Shown here: positions 30,640 through 40,679 of the stretch, in pieces
How the letters are laid out: every line of letters begins with the position of its first letter
Position numbering within the stretch: position 1 is the first letter of the stretch
Source: Adiantum capillus-veneris
Taxonomy: Eukaryota; Streptophyta; Polypodiopsida; Polypodiales; Pteridaceae
DNA: 64,000 nt
Reading direction: 5' to 3'
Assembly (NCBI GenBank): GCA_014529385.2
Contig: CM043959.1
Coordinates: forward strand, 90,488,529-90,552,528
Program-made: the position numbers and the translations under genes
Notes under the pieces: generated by a model
Databases searched by the model: none
Told to the model about the DNA's origin: nothing
The model's input: the letters and a program-made list of their open reading frames with translations, nothing else

Positions 30640-30963
30640 ATATCATCAAGTTACTTTCATGGATAGTGACTGGAGGTACTCTTTCAGGTACATCTTTGTT
30701 GTGATAGCTCGTTTAGCATGCTCATGTGCGTTCTAAATGGAGTCTACCCACTATGATTAGATAGGAACTGGTAACACAAGATGGTTACAAAGGGACAACA
30801 ATGTGGAAAATCAACATGTTACTCTTGGTTTCATTGAACCTCCTACTGAACCGTGTTCCACTCAAGCAAATAGCTAGATCCATGAAGGATACCACTATGG
30901 GAAACATTAGTGTATTATCACTCTTGTTTTCAAGGACGAAAACGCTTCTCCAAGGGTGAGTAT
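30640..30963 (+). pseudogene. LRD-A 3' tail: probable remnant of a gypsy polyprotein C-terminus
   Basis: The plus strand carries DNNVENQHVTLGFIEPP (30794-30844) and, near the end, LVFKDENASPRVS. TRM-B has DNNVENQEVALGFIEPP and FVFKEENSSLRGE in the same order, the latter ending in a TAA directly before its 3' LTR. An F-x-F-x-x-x-N-S-x-R-G-E-like tail abutting the polypurine tract is what one sees at the end of many chromovirus polyproteins. That both elements are internally deleted gypsy derivatives is an inference. Confidence 0.5.
30946..30963 (+). other. LRD-A purine-rich tract before the 3' LTR
   Basis: CCAAGGGTGAGTAT immediately precedes TGTCATGCC. The purine tract is imperfect. The TRM-B equivalent is TTTAAGGGGGGAGTAA. 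Confidence 0.5.
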
Positions 30964-31112
30964 TGTCATGCCAAGGGCATACCCAGGGGAGGTCACAGAC
31001 CTGGGCCAGTAAGGGGCGGGCTACCAGTGTGGAACAGGGGATTCAGTAGCCAGGGGCTATATAAGGGAGGTTGGGTGGTGAATCCAAGCCAGGAAATTCC
31101 CTGGTCATTATA
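30964..31112 (+). repeat. LRD-A 3' LTR
   Basis: It begins TGTCATGCCAAGGGCATACC. The end reads GTCATTATA where the 5' copy has GCATTACA. It contains the same CTATATAAGGGAGG TATA region. Confidence 0.9.
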
Positions 31113-31654
31113 GGAAGCAACAATGCCTTTTCAGTTTATCGATGATATGAATGCACTATTGAGCATTGAAAATCAATCAATCCATTTCTTTGGGAAAGCC
31201 CTTGAAATCTTCTATATTGCCTCAAGGTTGAAAGTTTATCACCCCTTTGGAATCATTGGGAGTAGTGTTGGTTAAACTATAATGAGTTGCTTATCTATTT
31301 CAAACCACTACCTTGGGAAGTCTAGATCCTAGAGAGCAGAATGCTTAGCTTCCCTCAATAGCACCTATGGGCTCTCCAAAGTAGGGACACCCCTTCTACT
31401 TAAGCAATCGTTTAGAGGGGGAACTTCAAAGCCCATCATCCCCAGATCCAACATACAAAAATAGATCCTCTTCATCATGTTTGTATGAACACTAGATGGA
31501 TCACTTCTTACGATAGAAGGCATTGGAACTTTAAATTCAAACAAGTCGAGGTGCTAAGGATGAGATCTCTCTTTTTGAATTTACATTTCAAGAGAGCCAA
31601 TTATGCAAATCTTACTATGTGGAGGACTCGTTTGTTGGTTAAGGAAAGCCTTCA
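31113..31654 (+). other. Possible LINE RT scrap and unassigned sequence
   Basis: The first 150 bases read MPFQFIDDMNALLSIENQS, then FFGKALEIFYIASRLKV, which aligns loosely with the LINE-A1 block FADDSLLFLK...APEIVQTFSMASG. The F-x-DD box would be FIDD. The rest has no recognisable coding. This is weak evidence for an older LINE family interrupted by LRD-A. Confidence 0.3.
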
Positions 31655-32070
31655 CCTAGCTAAAAATTCATAGTAGCTAGCTTAGAGGAGAGAGATATAA
31701 TTCCACGATCCTCTTCAACTCCTTCGTCTTGATACAAGAGTCAAGAATAATCAACATCATACTTGGGGTACTCCTTCACTTCCAAAACCCCTAATGCTAT
31801 TGGCTACTTAACTTCCCATCTCATAGAGGAGCCATTTTCATCCTCCTTTGTAATGATAATCCTAGAAATCCCTTTGCAACATTTGAAGGTTGATCATACT
31901 AGAGGGATTAGATTACTCACGCCAACAGATTCTTTACATCAATAAAAAATCTTTCCTTGTCTTTTAGTCCGCATCCCTCATGGAAAGGCGAATTTATTCC
32001 CATTATTGGAAACAACCTTAACCCATACTTCTTGATCTCTCTTCACAACAAGTAGTCATATGTGTGGCAA
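31655..32070 (+). repeat. REP-1 copy b, uninterrupted
   Basis: It matches REP-1 copy a on both sides of LINE-A1 and carries AAAAATCTTTCCTTGTCTTT where copy a holds the LINE and its target duplication. It therefore serves as the empty-site reference. The repeat class is unknown. Confidence 0.75.
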
Positions 32071-32640
32071 TTTGTGACACATGCACAATCCCTTTCTTAA
32101 AGCTTAGAAGCCTCACAAAGCAATCATTATCCATGGCACATGAAACCCTACCTTGATAAACATTGAAGAAATTGGGTTTCTGTGGTTAATGACCTTAAAG
32201 CTGGGGTTTTGGCCAGGTCTCGATCCCTCTTGTCACGTTCACATCTGCTATCATGTCTACCATCACCACTTGTTCCTCTTCTTTCAACTTAGACTCATGC
32301 TCAAGCTCCTTTTCCGAATCTTTGATTCTCCCTATGTCCATTTGGTTACAATATGTAAACTATTTGGATTGGTGTGTATGATTTTTCTAAAGTTCCGGTG
32401 TACGTTGTTGGACTCTTATAGCGCAATGCTCAAAATAAGATTTTCTAAACCTAAGATATGGAAATCTTACAGGTAAATCGTATGTGGGCAAAATATTTGG
32501 TAAATTTTAGAGTTCAATTTCAAGTCATTTAGGGTTTTATTTATGTGCAAGATTGTAAAGTGCAAAGTTTTAGGGGGAAAGAAGAACCGAAAACACAGTC
32601 ACTGAGGTGAATCAACGCGTGTGTTTAGGTACATTAAGCC
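32071..32640. other. No recognised feature
   Basis: Unique-looking sequence. A 107-codon plus frame at 32153-32476 is Leu/Phe-rich with no known domain. Confidence 0.4.
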
Positions 32641-32643
32641 TAG

Positions 32644-32683
32644 AGAAGAAGAAGAAGAAGAAGAAGAAGAAGAAGAAGAAGAA
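32644..32683 (+). repeat. (AAG)n microsatellite
   Basis: About 13 AAG units, interrupted only at the edges. Confidence 0.95.
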
Positions 32684-32734
32684 GGGATTTTTAACGTCGT
32701 AGGAAACTATCCCAAGAAACCTTAAAGATCTGGC

Positions 32735-32797
32735 CGACAAGGAGAGTTGAACTCACGACCTATTATTCAAGAGGGAAATGGCATAACCAATCTACCA

Positions 32798-32800
<3 letters not shown>
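32735..32800 (-). repeat. tRNA-like sequence, possible SINE head or tRNA relic
   Basis: On the minus strand TGGTAGATTGG (32797-32787) resembles a pol III A box and GAGTTCAACTC (32754-32744) resembles a B box, with near-tRNA spacing. (GA)n lies on one side and (AAG)n on the other. No complete cloverleaf is evident, so this is not called a functional tRNA. Confidence 0.35.

Positions 32801-32802
<2 letters not shown>

Positions 32803-32843
<41 letters not shown>
32803..32843 (+). repeat. (GA)n microsatellite
   Basis: About 20 GA units. Confidence 0.95.
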
Positions 32844-32852
<9 letters not shown>

Positions 32853-34280
32853 ATGTGTAGAGATAGCACTATGCCGTAAGGATGCTTTGGCAATGAGGAA
32901 CACAACTCTCTGGAATTACCATCCCTTTAATGACAGCAAAGGCTCTTGTGCTTATCAAGTTTCTAGAAATGTTCATGGGTTTTTGAATGCATGTATGCCA
33001 ATGACAAGCTCAATGGATGCACACGCACCGTTCGCCTTATAAATCATTCACTACTAAACGGATGCACACCGATTTGCAGCTTTGAGCACATGCAAGGAAG
33101 TCGTTGAAGGAATGCTTAACTCAATTACTACTCAGATTGCGCTGCAGCTTTTGCAAATTTTGCAGCACGCTCAACCTTCTTCCCGCCTTGCGAACGATGT
33201 GAATGTCTCTCAACGTGAGGAGGGGGGGGGTCTCCATTGCGATACAGTCGTTGAGTATCCGATGCCTTGAGGACAAGGGCATGGGGGGGCTTGCTGCTGA
33301 TGTGGAGGGCTCTTTTTGACTGAACATAGGGCTGAACGATGCCATGTGTGCACCACGATCTCCTCTGTTTATGTTATTTGTTATTAGTGCTTAACCTCTA
33401 ACTTGAACCCGCAAAATTGTGTAGTAAGTGTTTAAATCTGTAGCCCAAAAAACATATTGATGAAGAATTGTTGCCAACGCTCCATGAACAGGTGTGGTTC
33501 CCTTGCCTCTTTCCATGAGCATAGACTATGCAGATGAGGAATAAGTGGGCTTGGCGGTTAGAAATGTATATCATGCGATGGCGACCACAGTTCAAACAAA
33601 GACGCCAAAGGCATGCCTTCACTGGCCCCAAAAGTGACGAACGTGCTACATCGACACACCAACAAAGCCCACCATTCATTGGCATCTTTTCCATGATGCA
33701 TCTCTACGTAAACATCCGTAGGGTAATATATTTTTCCATTTTCAAGCCAAAATCTTGTATAAAAAAACCAATTGTACATTGCCGCCTCTCTCTAGGTGAT
33801 GATCACAAAGGCCCACCTAGGAAATATCATTTTAAAGTTCTCCTAAAACAAAGCAAGGGTCAACCATCTGGGGCACGGCTCCTTCATTTGTCTCTTTTGA
33901 TTAGGGCCCTAACCTAATCAGATTATCCTAAACTAATCAGCCTGCACCTATACAAGAACACTAAGAGGTCACTATCAAGGGGAGAGCATTTTTAGAGGAT
34001 TTTGGGGACTTTGGGATAGTGGTGTAGCATTTTGGGCAACACCCGGGCACTTGGGGGTGGAGCACTTGAGAAGGAAGCCATGCCCACACAGTGACTCCAA
34101 GGGTCTCCACACACAAGAGTAGAATCTTCGTACATATGGAATTCTCCCTAGAGAACGCACTGTAGGCTGTGTGTGTGTGTGACCACTGTCTCCATCTGGC
34201 CAAAACTGAGTTATCTGTAAATACCACTTTGAATAAAGACTTCCCTCACATCTCGAGGGGTCTTCATCATCTACATCTCT

Positions 34281-34284
<4 letters not shown>
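32844..34284. other. Non-coding stretch; possible LTR fragment near 33940-34260
   Basis: I recognise no gene. Around 33945 there is CCTATACAAGAACACTAAG, and near 34232 GAATAAAGACTTCCC, a TATA-like plus polyadenylation-like spacing seen in plant LTRs. No partner repeat or primer site could be found, so this remains a suggestion. Confidence 0.25.

Positions 34285-34330
<46 letters not shown>
34285..34330 (+). repeat. (CT)n microsatellite
   Basis: About 23 CT units after a CT-rich lead-in. Confidence 0.95.
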
Positions 34331-34332
<2 letters not shown>

Positions 34333-35388
34333 AGTGTGCAGTATTTGTGTTATTCTAAATCACTATGTCCGCATCCTAGCCGCTCAAAGCTAGGTGGTGC
34401 CCCTTGTTTACTTCCCGTGACGAGTTCGGCGTGCACGGACTTGGCATTGAGTCCATCGGGGTCCATTTTGCACTTTGCGCTTGCCACTTTTTTGGCTTGA
34501 AATTGATCTTTCCACTTCATCTATTACTTGTACACATCTATTACATGCCACATGTCAAGTATGAGCCAAAATGATCAAGAAAAACTTGAAAATTGTCAAA
34601 AAACGCACCAAAGTCTTGCCAATCCAAATTTTGAGTTATCTGTCACATTGCTTAATCCAAATCACCCCATATCTCATACACAGAGTCTACATCATGCTTA
34701 GAGCCAAGTTGCAACAAAAAATTGTATATTTTGATGAAAAAGTTAATAATCATGATTATTTACTTTATTGCCAAAATGGGTCAAATCTGCAACTTTGACC
34801 TTATGGGACCAAAGAACATAATGTCCCAAGTCCATAGACCAAGTTTGAGCAAGTTTAGATCGTCTCAAAAACTCAAAATCTCTTTATTTTTACTGTTTCA
34901 ATGTCTGAAAGCCTAAATCTGGCACATTTCCACCCTGTGCACTCAAATGAGCCCACACTTCTCAGAGCACCTAAATGCCATATGTTTCAAGCCTATCATG
35001 TCAAAAATGCAAAAAGTTGGAAAAAAAACCCAACTATAAATAATCACAATTATTTACTTTTGTTGCAATTTTTGACTGAACTATATGATTTTGATTTGTA
35101 CATGTTTTTATACTTCTATGCATGCTCCAAAATTGATTTGACGCAAAATGGACATCATATGTCAGCAATTCAAACTTAGGGCATTTCAGAGCGGCATTCG
35201 CAGAATTTTCTAACCTTGGCACTATATTCACTTAGCAGAAGCAATGAAAGCTGCCAAGAATGCAAAGAAAAGGGTGTCCCAAAAAGAAAAGTTGCAAGAG
35301 TTGCCACCCTACCAACTAGATCCAAGTTCCAGTAAAGACGGCAAAGGCAACTTACTTATTAAGAGAGCAGCTTAAAGAAAACAATACA
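34331..35388. other. AT-rich spacer, no recognised gene
   Basis: Short frames only. A Lys-rich plus-strand frame beginning MKAAKNAKKRVSQKEKLQEL at about 35247 may be the decayed beginning of the OE reading frames that follow. Confidence 0.4.
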
Positions 35389-35988
35389 ATGGTTTTCACT
35401 AGCAGGTTAAAGAGCAAACAAGGACACCAAGTGGAATTGCAAATGCTACCAAAGGAGATATATGATGTAGCTGCCAAGCTAGGCACCAAAGAAGCCAACA
35501 GAAGGCTAGGCCTAAGGGACTTCTACGACGAGGAACCATGTGGCATGGATTTCCAAAAAGCATATGACTTACTGTCTACGATAAAATAAGATGGGTCAAC
35601 CCAAATCATCAATCAAGAAGGGCAGAAGGTAGAAGTAGTAGTAACTAAGGAGATAGTGGCTGAGGCACTGAAGTTGCCAATTGAAGTTATGACGATGCGG
35701 GCCAGACATAGAAAGATAGCAGGCACTTTTACCAAAGAGACTGCTGTTGCCACCTTTTTCGCTCTCATCCAAAGGCAAGTGGAAGAACTAGCTCGCCTAT
35801 ACCATCAACACTTCCACTTCTTATCAAAGAGACTTCCATGGTACACCACCCCAAACCATGCGGTTGCGACCATCTTCACTGAAGTGTTGAAGTTGACAAC
35901 CAGGAAGGCAATTGATCATGCACAATATGTGTTGACGACATTGAAAGGAACAAAGAAGAAGGTAAATCACATATCTAAGCGCCCCTAA
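35389..35988 (+). pseudogene. OE frame 1: unknown protein, two linked segments
   Basis: A 67-codon frame (MVFTSRLKSKQGHQVELQML) ends at TAA 35587-35589. After 66 bases a 110-codon frame begins ALKLPIEVMTMRARHRKIAG and contains RQVEELARLYHQHFHFLSKR. Together they could be one interrupted product. I recognise no domain. Composition is that of coding DNA (few stops, mixed codons), unlike the neighbouring AT-rich spacer. Confidence 0.4.
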
Positions 35989-36112
35989 AGTGCTCACAAG
36001 AATAGAATATCATGTTATTGGAATGGCCGAAAATTTGCTACCAGTCCTAGATCAAAACACTTGGATTGTATCCGCTCAACCTTCTCCAAGAACCACTTGA
36101 TCAGAGAAGAGA

Positions 36113-37076
36113 GTGTATAAGTCAGACAAAGAATCTCCAGAAATCTCCCATGAATCTCATAGCAATGAAAGCTTGGACGAAGAAGAAAGAAGGACAAGAA
36201 TTGAAGAAATGAAAAAGAAAGAAATAGCCACAGACCAAGAAGAACCTCAGCAAAAGAAGGCAAGATTTGAAAGAGAAAAGCAGATTTATGAAAGGAGTCA
36301 CCAAGCTGCAAGTGAGGACCCTAAAAGATGGGTTCTAAGAGATATAAGAGGACCCAAAACCAAGAACCCTGCAAGGAAAGGAGCATAGGATCCCAAGGAT
36401 TTTCTTGAGCGCATGTATGCGGAAGCAGAAGCCTTGAAGCTGAAGGAAGCTCAAGAAGATGAAAGGAAAGCAAAGGAAGAAGCAGCCAAGCAACAAAGAC
36501 AAGCAGAGGCTACTGAACAACGTGAGTCACATCATGGCCAGAGGGATGTGTCTCCAAAACCCACTTCACCCGCTACGGACCAAGAAGACCAACCAATGCT
36601 AGGCCCAAACCCCTCACCAATAGCTAAACACAATGAGGGTGAGGAAGTCAAGGAAAAAGAGCCTAAAAAATAGGCAAAAGTAGGTTTTGAATAGCCAAAA
36701 GAAACAGAAAAAACTGAGGCATGACCTTCTACAATAACCCAACCAGAAACATCCAAGGTGTCTATGAAGCCTCAAGCAGCAAAATCAGCTAAGACAACCG
36801 CAACGCCTCAAGAAGGAGAAGTAGAACCCCCACCACAACCATTAGCAGAAACCACAACACCACCTAAAGAGCCACATACAAAAATGGCCAAAACATATAG
36901 GCAGCCCCAGATAGAGACTGAAGAATGGGAAATAAATGACAAAGTTATCATGCAGGTCAATGAATATGCCAAGCAAATGCAACTGATGAGAGATAAAATG
37001 CAAACAACAGCACTTAGCCGCAGTGCTAAGGCTAGGGAACTTGAACTCGCTATCGATGCTCTATAAGGAGAGTTGG
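36113..37076 (+). pseudogene. OE frame 2: highly charged Lys/Glu/Gln-rich protein
   Basis: Three consecutive frames (36113-36388, 36413-36673, 36758-37066) give a hydrophilic product with EERRTRIEEMKKKE, KARFEREKQIYERSHQ, KLKEAQEDERKAKEEAAKQQ, then Pro/Thr-rich spacers and an EYAKQMQLMRDKMQ helix. It looks like disordered linker plus coiled coil. The interruptions are single TAG or TAA codons. No family is assigned. Confidence 0.4.
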
Positions 37077-37850
37077 CTGACAGGATGAACATCATTTCAG
37101 ATCTACAAAGATAGATCAAAGAGTTGAAAGATGAAGCAAAACAGCACTAGTTTGCAAAGGAGAAGCAACAAAAAGAGATGGAACAGGTGGAAGAGCTTCT
37201 AAGTCAGTTATTCGATGCCTGCAAAAGCAAAGTTCAATAGCTAACACAAGTAACCAATGAGCTTCTAACCACTACTCTGTCAGTACAAAAGATCCAAGTG
37301 CAGCTCAATGTAGCAAATGCTTCTTTGAAGTACTCCAAGCAAAGGATCAATGATCATGCTTCTTTGAAGTACTCCGAGCAAAGGATCAATGATCAGGCAG
37401 CATTTTTTAGACACATTAGAGAGAACCCTGTTGTCGCTTAAATCAATGGTATATATGATTCTATAAGACTCTAGAAAATAGAAATAAGGATCTCAAGTTA
37501 GAGCTGAAGCTAGAACAATCACAAAGACAACACCTTGCATTGATGCGGGTCCAAAGAGAAGAGCAACTGCTCAAAGAAATATCCGGTTTAAAGAGAGTCA
37601 ATCAGCTGTTGAGAGAGGGACAACCAAAACATTAGGAAGAAGCGAGAACATCTGAAAAACCAACTGTCAACATACCCTCAATCTCATTTGATGAGATGGA
37701 AACAGAGCCGTCAGAAGGGCTAGCAGGAGATTCAAAGTCGGACTTTCAAGTACCACTCAATGAAGCTGAGCAACTGCCCATGGTCCAGCTTTCTAAAGAT
37801 GAGTAAGATGCACTAAAAGAGCAAATTTCCCAGGAAATAGATGTTGAATG
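37067..37850 (+). pseudogene. OE coiled-coil segment with scattered TAG/TAA stops
   Basis: The frame of 36758-37066 remains readable beyond its TAA: ELADRMNIISDLQR, then TAG, IKELKDEAKQH, TAG, FAKEKQQKEMEQVEELLSQL and QLTQVTNELLTTTLSVQKIQ. It contains a 39-bp (13-codon) tandem duplication. Several of the stops follow His or Gln codons where a further Gln would fit the coiled coil. Confidence 0.4.
37319..37396 (+). repeat. 39-bp tandem duplication, in frame
   Basis: Two units (37319-37357, 37358-37396) read ASLKYSKQRINDH and ASLKYSEQRINDQ. Confidence 0.92.
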
Positions 37851-37930
37851 AAAATCAGTAATGGATTGGGAGTTGAGAGTTCTCCACTCGGTAAATGTAA
37901 CTCAACTCACTCCAACCAAATCAATGCTCA

Positions 37931-38801
37931 GTGGCATCAACAATCAATGCCCACATTGAGAAAAGTGAAGCTACTATAGGTAAAGGAAAGACTATACAAA
38001 GATATGCAGGCAGAAGGCTCAGAGGATATTCACCCCAAGTGGAGAAGGAGCTGGTTGAACAAGAATTTGAGATATCAGATCATGTTCACAAGAGCACCTG
38101 CAGCCCTCCAGAAAGATCTAACATTATGTCATGTCCCAAGGGTAAGGACTTGGCATGTATATGAAGCACTAAAAAAGAAGAGGCCAACATGGCTAAACTA
38201 CCCATGACTACTAGCTCCAGAGCAGGGACTAGCAATGGAAAAATACAGGTTGAAAACCCTAACAGGCACCATGCCTTTCTTCAAGAGCCTCCCTGATCTC
38301 TCACGTGCCATGCTGTATAATATTTGCAGAATGCTGCTCACCTGCATTCAAGCTTTTCACGAGCCTGAGCAAGCTGGAGCACCATGGATGTCTTTCCTTG
38401 AAGGCAATAAACGTCTCTGTTATGACTTAAGTGGCCAACCTTCAGAAGAATTCCTTTACAACTTCTACACCCAATGCATGTTTTTGCCCTCTAGCAACAT
38501 GTCGATGTTTGAGGAAGCATTTTATACAGGTTTCTTCACTTGGGGAACAAAGATATTTGGGCCAGTGATAAGTAACCTTACATCCCGATTTGTTGGCTAT
38601 TCAGCCATTGAACTTAAAAATGGAGTCAGCATGCAGTTCTTGCAAGTTCCTAACAAAGAACACAGAATCAGATATGAGAAAGCAGTAGATGCGCTTAAAG
38701 ACCGCTTTGCCCACCGTCAACCCAAAGACTACTTCATTCCGTGTCAAGAGACGACACAGTCGAGGAGGGGGGCAATGTTTGTAGCAAGGCAATTCGGATA
38801 A
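37931..38801 (+). pseudogene. OE frame 3: unknown protein, the longest conserved-looking frame
   Basis: From about 38004 the frame reads TWHVYEALKKKRPTWLNYP, one TGA-containing break near 38205, then 188 codons from 38235: GTMPFFKSLPDLSRAMLYNI, EFLYNFYTQCMFLPSSNMSM, RFVGYSAIELKNGVSMQFLQ, ending in IPCQETTQSRRG. It overlaps the polypurine tract and enters the LTR, as the last gene of a retroelement often does. No known domain is evident; it is neither RT nor integrase nor a zinc knuckle. Confidence 0.45.
38762..38775 (+). other. OE polypurine tract
   Basis: GAGGAGGGGGGCAA, directly before TGTTTGTAGC. Confidence 0.6.
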
Positions 38802-39110
38802 CTCGGATAACATTTTTCGGAGCTTTTATTGTAAAAACACTTATTATTTTGATGAATCGGGAATGTTGTAACTCCTACTTTCTAGATAAACAGTGTAATT
38901 GATGAGCTGAGGCTACAAGCTTCCAGATTGTATCAACTTGTCGTTAGTTAGAGCTCCCAAATTATTAATTATGACCACAAAATCTTGGCTAAGGTATAAA
39001 ATCCAAAATTTGTAAGTATTTTATAAGTTTTGGATAATAGAAACACAACGTGAGCTAACGACGTTCACTTCTCTCTTCTCGCGCTTCCTATTCCCTTCCC
39101 GGTTTTCACA
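38776..39110 (+). repeat. OE LTR-like segment
   Basis: TGTTTGTAGCAAGG...TTTTCACA, 335 bp, with a TATAAAATCC box at about 38995. No second copy is in the window, so it could be a solo or terminal LTR. Confidence 0.45.
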
Positions 39111-39748
39111 TTGTAGTGCCATCTGTTGCGTTGCAACCGTAGGTAAGATCTCTACGCATTGACGTAAGCATTTCATGGTAATCCGTAGCTTTTGTCATCA
39201 TCAACCCACGGCCTAAGCTCATCATAAGTAGGAAGTAAAGCTTCAAAATAATAAACTAAGTATAGGTGGGGTAATGGTGCATTATTGCTAAGCATTTAGA
39301 TGCATTCTGGGTCAAAAAGGACTAGGTCCAAAACTCACTGCTGTTAATAATCGTGAGTTTTGCACTTGACCTAAAGTGATATTTGAAACCATCAGCATGT
39401 GTGATTAGGTCTTATAAACATGTCCTAGAAGTTTTGTAATGTTTGGATGTCTTTTGATGCTTTAACGGTTCTGATTTGTTTATTGAGGAGCTACTAGCTT
39501 TTGGTAATTTCTGTCATTTGAGTGTAGCTTGAGTTAGATGCGAGTTGTTTGTTGTTTCCAAGAGATTGACAACCTCTTGTAGCCTCTATGCACTAGTCAA
39601 GTCAGTTTCGTCCCATAGATTGACAATTATATTCGTGATTCTTGCTATGTCTGTAATACGATAGGAGTGAGTTAGACACCCGTCCCACAGTTATAAAGCT
39701 CAATAAACTAGAAATAGAATCAGAAGGATCAGAACCTGAATGAATAAA
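39111..39748. other. No recognised feature
   Basis: 638 bases between the LTR-like segment and GYP-C RT. Gag and protease of GYP-C would be expected here and are not seen. Confidence 0.4.
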
Positions 39749-40540
39749 TGAGTATCAAGATATTTTCCCAGAAGAATTGAAAAATCTTCCTTCGCTTACA
39801 GAACTAGAGCACGAGATCGAGCTAATTCTTTGTGCCCACTCAATAGCGAGGGATCCCCACAAGTTGCCTTCTGAACCATAGAGCTAAAGAACCAGCTGAC
39901 TCAGCTTTAAGAACAAGGCTTCATGAGAGCTAGTGTCTCTACTTGGGGAGATCCTATGCTCTTCCAAAAGAAGAAATATGGGACGTTCAAACTTTGTATA
40001 GACTTTCAATGTTTGAATCAGTGTACTGTCAAGAACAAGTATCCCTTACCTGGCATAGATGAGCTACTCGATTGACTTGGTGGTGCCATATATTTCACCA
40101 AGATCGATCTCAGATCAGGTTACTACCAAGTAGGGATCAGAAAAGGTGATATTCCTAAACCAATTGTCAATACAAGGTTTGGACATTATGAGTTGATCGT
40201 CATTCCCTTTGGCCTCACCAATGCCCTTGCCACATTTAACCGTCTGATGACTAACCTCTTTAGCACAAAGCTAGATGATTTTGTTCTAGTTGACTTTGAT
40301 GAAACCTTGTGTATTCAAAGACCAGAGAAGAGCATGAACGACATGTACGCCATGTCTTGGAAATTCTCAAAAAAGCCCAACTCTACGTCAAACGGAGAAA
40401 ATGATCTTTCTTCATAGAGAAGGTTGAATATTTGGGATTTATAATCTCTAGGGAAGTTCTCTCTCCAGACCCAGCTAAGGTGGAATCTATAGTCCAGTGG
40501 CCCATTCCCAAGATTGTTTCGAAAGTTTAGGGATTCCTTG
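39749..40540 (+). pseudogene. GYP-C reverse transcriptase
   Basis: Across three frames one reads EYQDIFPEELKNLPSL, a HEIELI-like block, [40 protein letters not shown] and [20 protein letters not shown]. The active-site box is FVLVDFDETL (about 40282-40311), where F/Y-x-DD is expected, so one catalytic Asp is now Glu and a neighbouring residue is altered. Multiple stops occur. The domain order and P-F-G-L-T-N-A motif leave no doubt about Ty3/gypsy RT. Confidence 0.85.
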
Positions 40541-40679
40541 GCCTCACATGATGGTGTAGAGTATTTATAAAATAATATGCACTCATCGTAGGCCCTCTCA
40601 CTAAACTCACTAGGAAAGAGGAAACATTTATTTGTTCTAATAAAAGAGATACGGCCTTCAAAAAATTAAAGGAAGAATT

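Larger units (their letters stand above)
18010..31112 (+). mobile_element. LRD-A: large non-autonomous LTR element with 149-bp LTRs, containing GYP-B
   Basis: Direct repeats of 149 bp lie at 18010-18158 and 30964-31112. A perfect initiator-Met primer site sits one base inside the left one and a purine-rich tract precedes the right one. Subtracting GYP-B leaves about 6 kb with no gag or pol that I can recognise. A short conserved tail (30640-30963) matches TRM-B at about 60000-60294, so both belong to one family or two sister families. Very short LTRs with a long non-coding interior are unusual: TRIMs have short interiors and LARDs have long LTRs. Confidence 0.8.
35389..39110 (+). mobile_element. 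OE: element of unknown family with charged reading frames, polypurine tract and LTR-like end
   Basis: Plus-strand frames run one after another from 35389 to 38801, separated mostly by single stops. They end at a GAGGAGGGGGGCAA tract (38762-38775) and then TGTTTGTAGC...TTTTCACA (38776-39110). That layout is the 3' end of an LTR retroelement. The coding part lacks RT, protease, integrase or knuckle motifs. It may be a non-autonomous element carrying its own ORF or an extra gene of a large retrotransposon. No 5' LTR was found. Confidence 0.5.

Noticed and set aside
36015-36520. Minus-strand hydrophobic frames that look like membrane proteins
   Set aside because: They are the antisense of the Lys/Glu-rich OE frame; Leu/Phe-rich peptides are expected from the complement of such codons.
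39101-39130. Primer-binding site after the OE LTR (TTGTAGTGCCATCTG)
   Set aside because: It does not start with TGG and matches no common plant primer site. The purine tract before 38776 better fits a 3' LTR.
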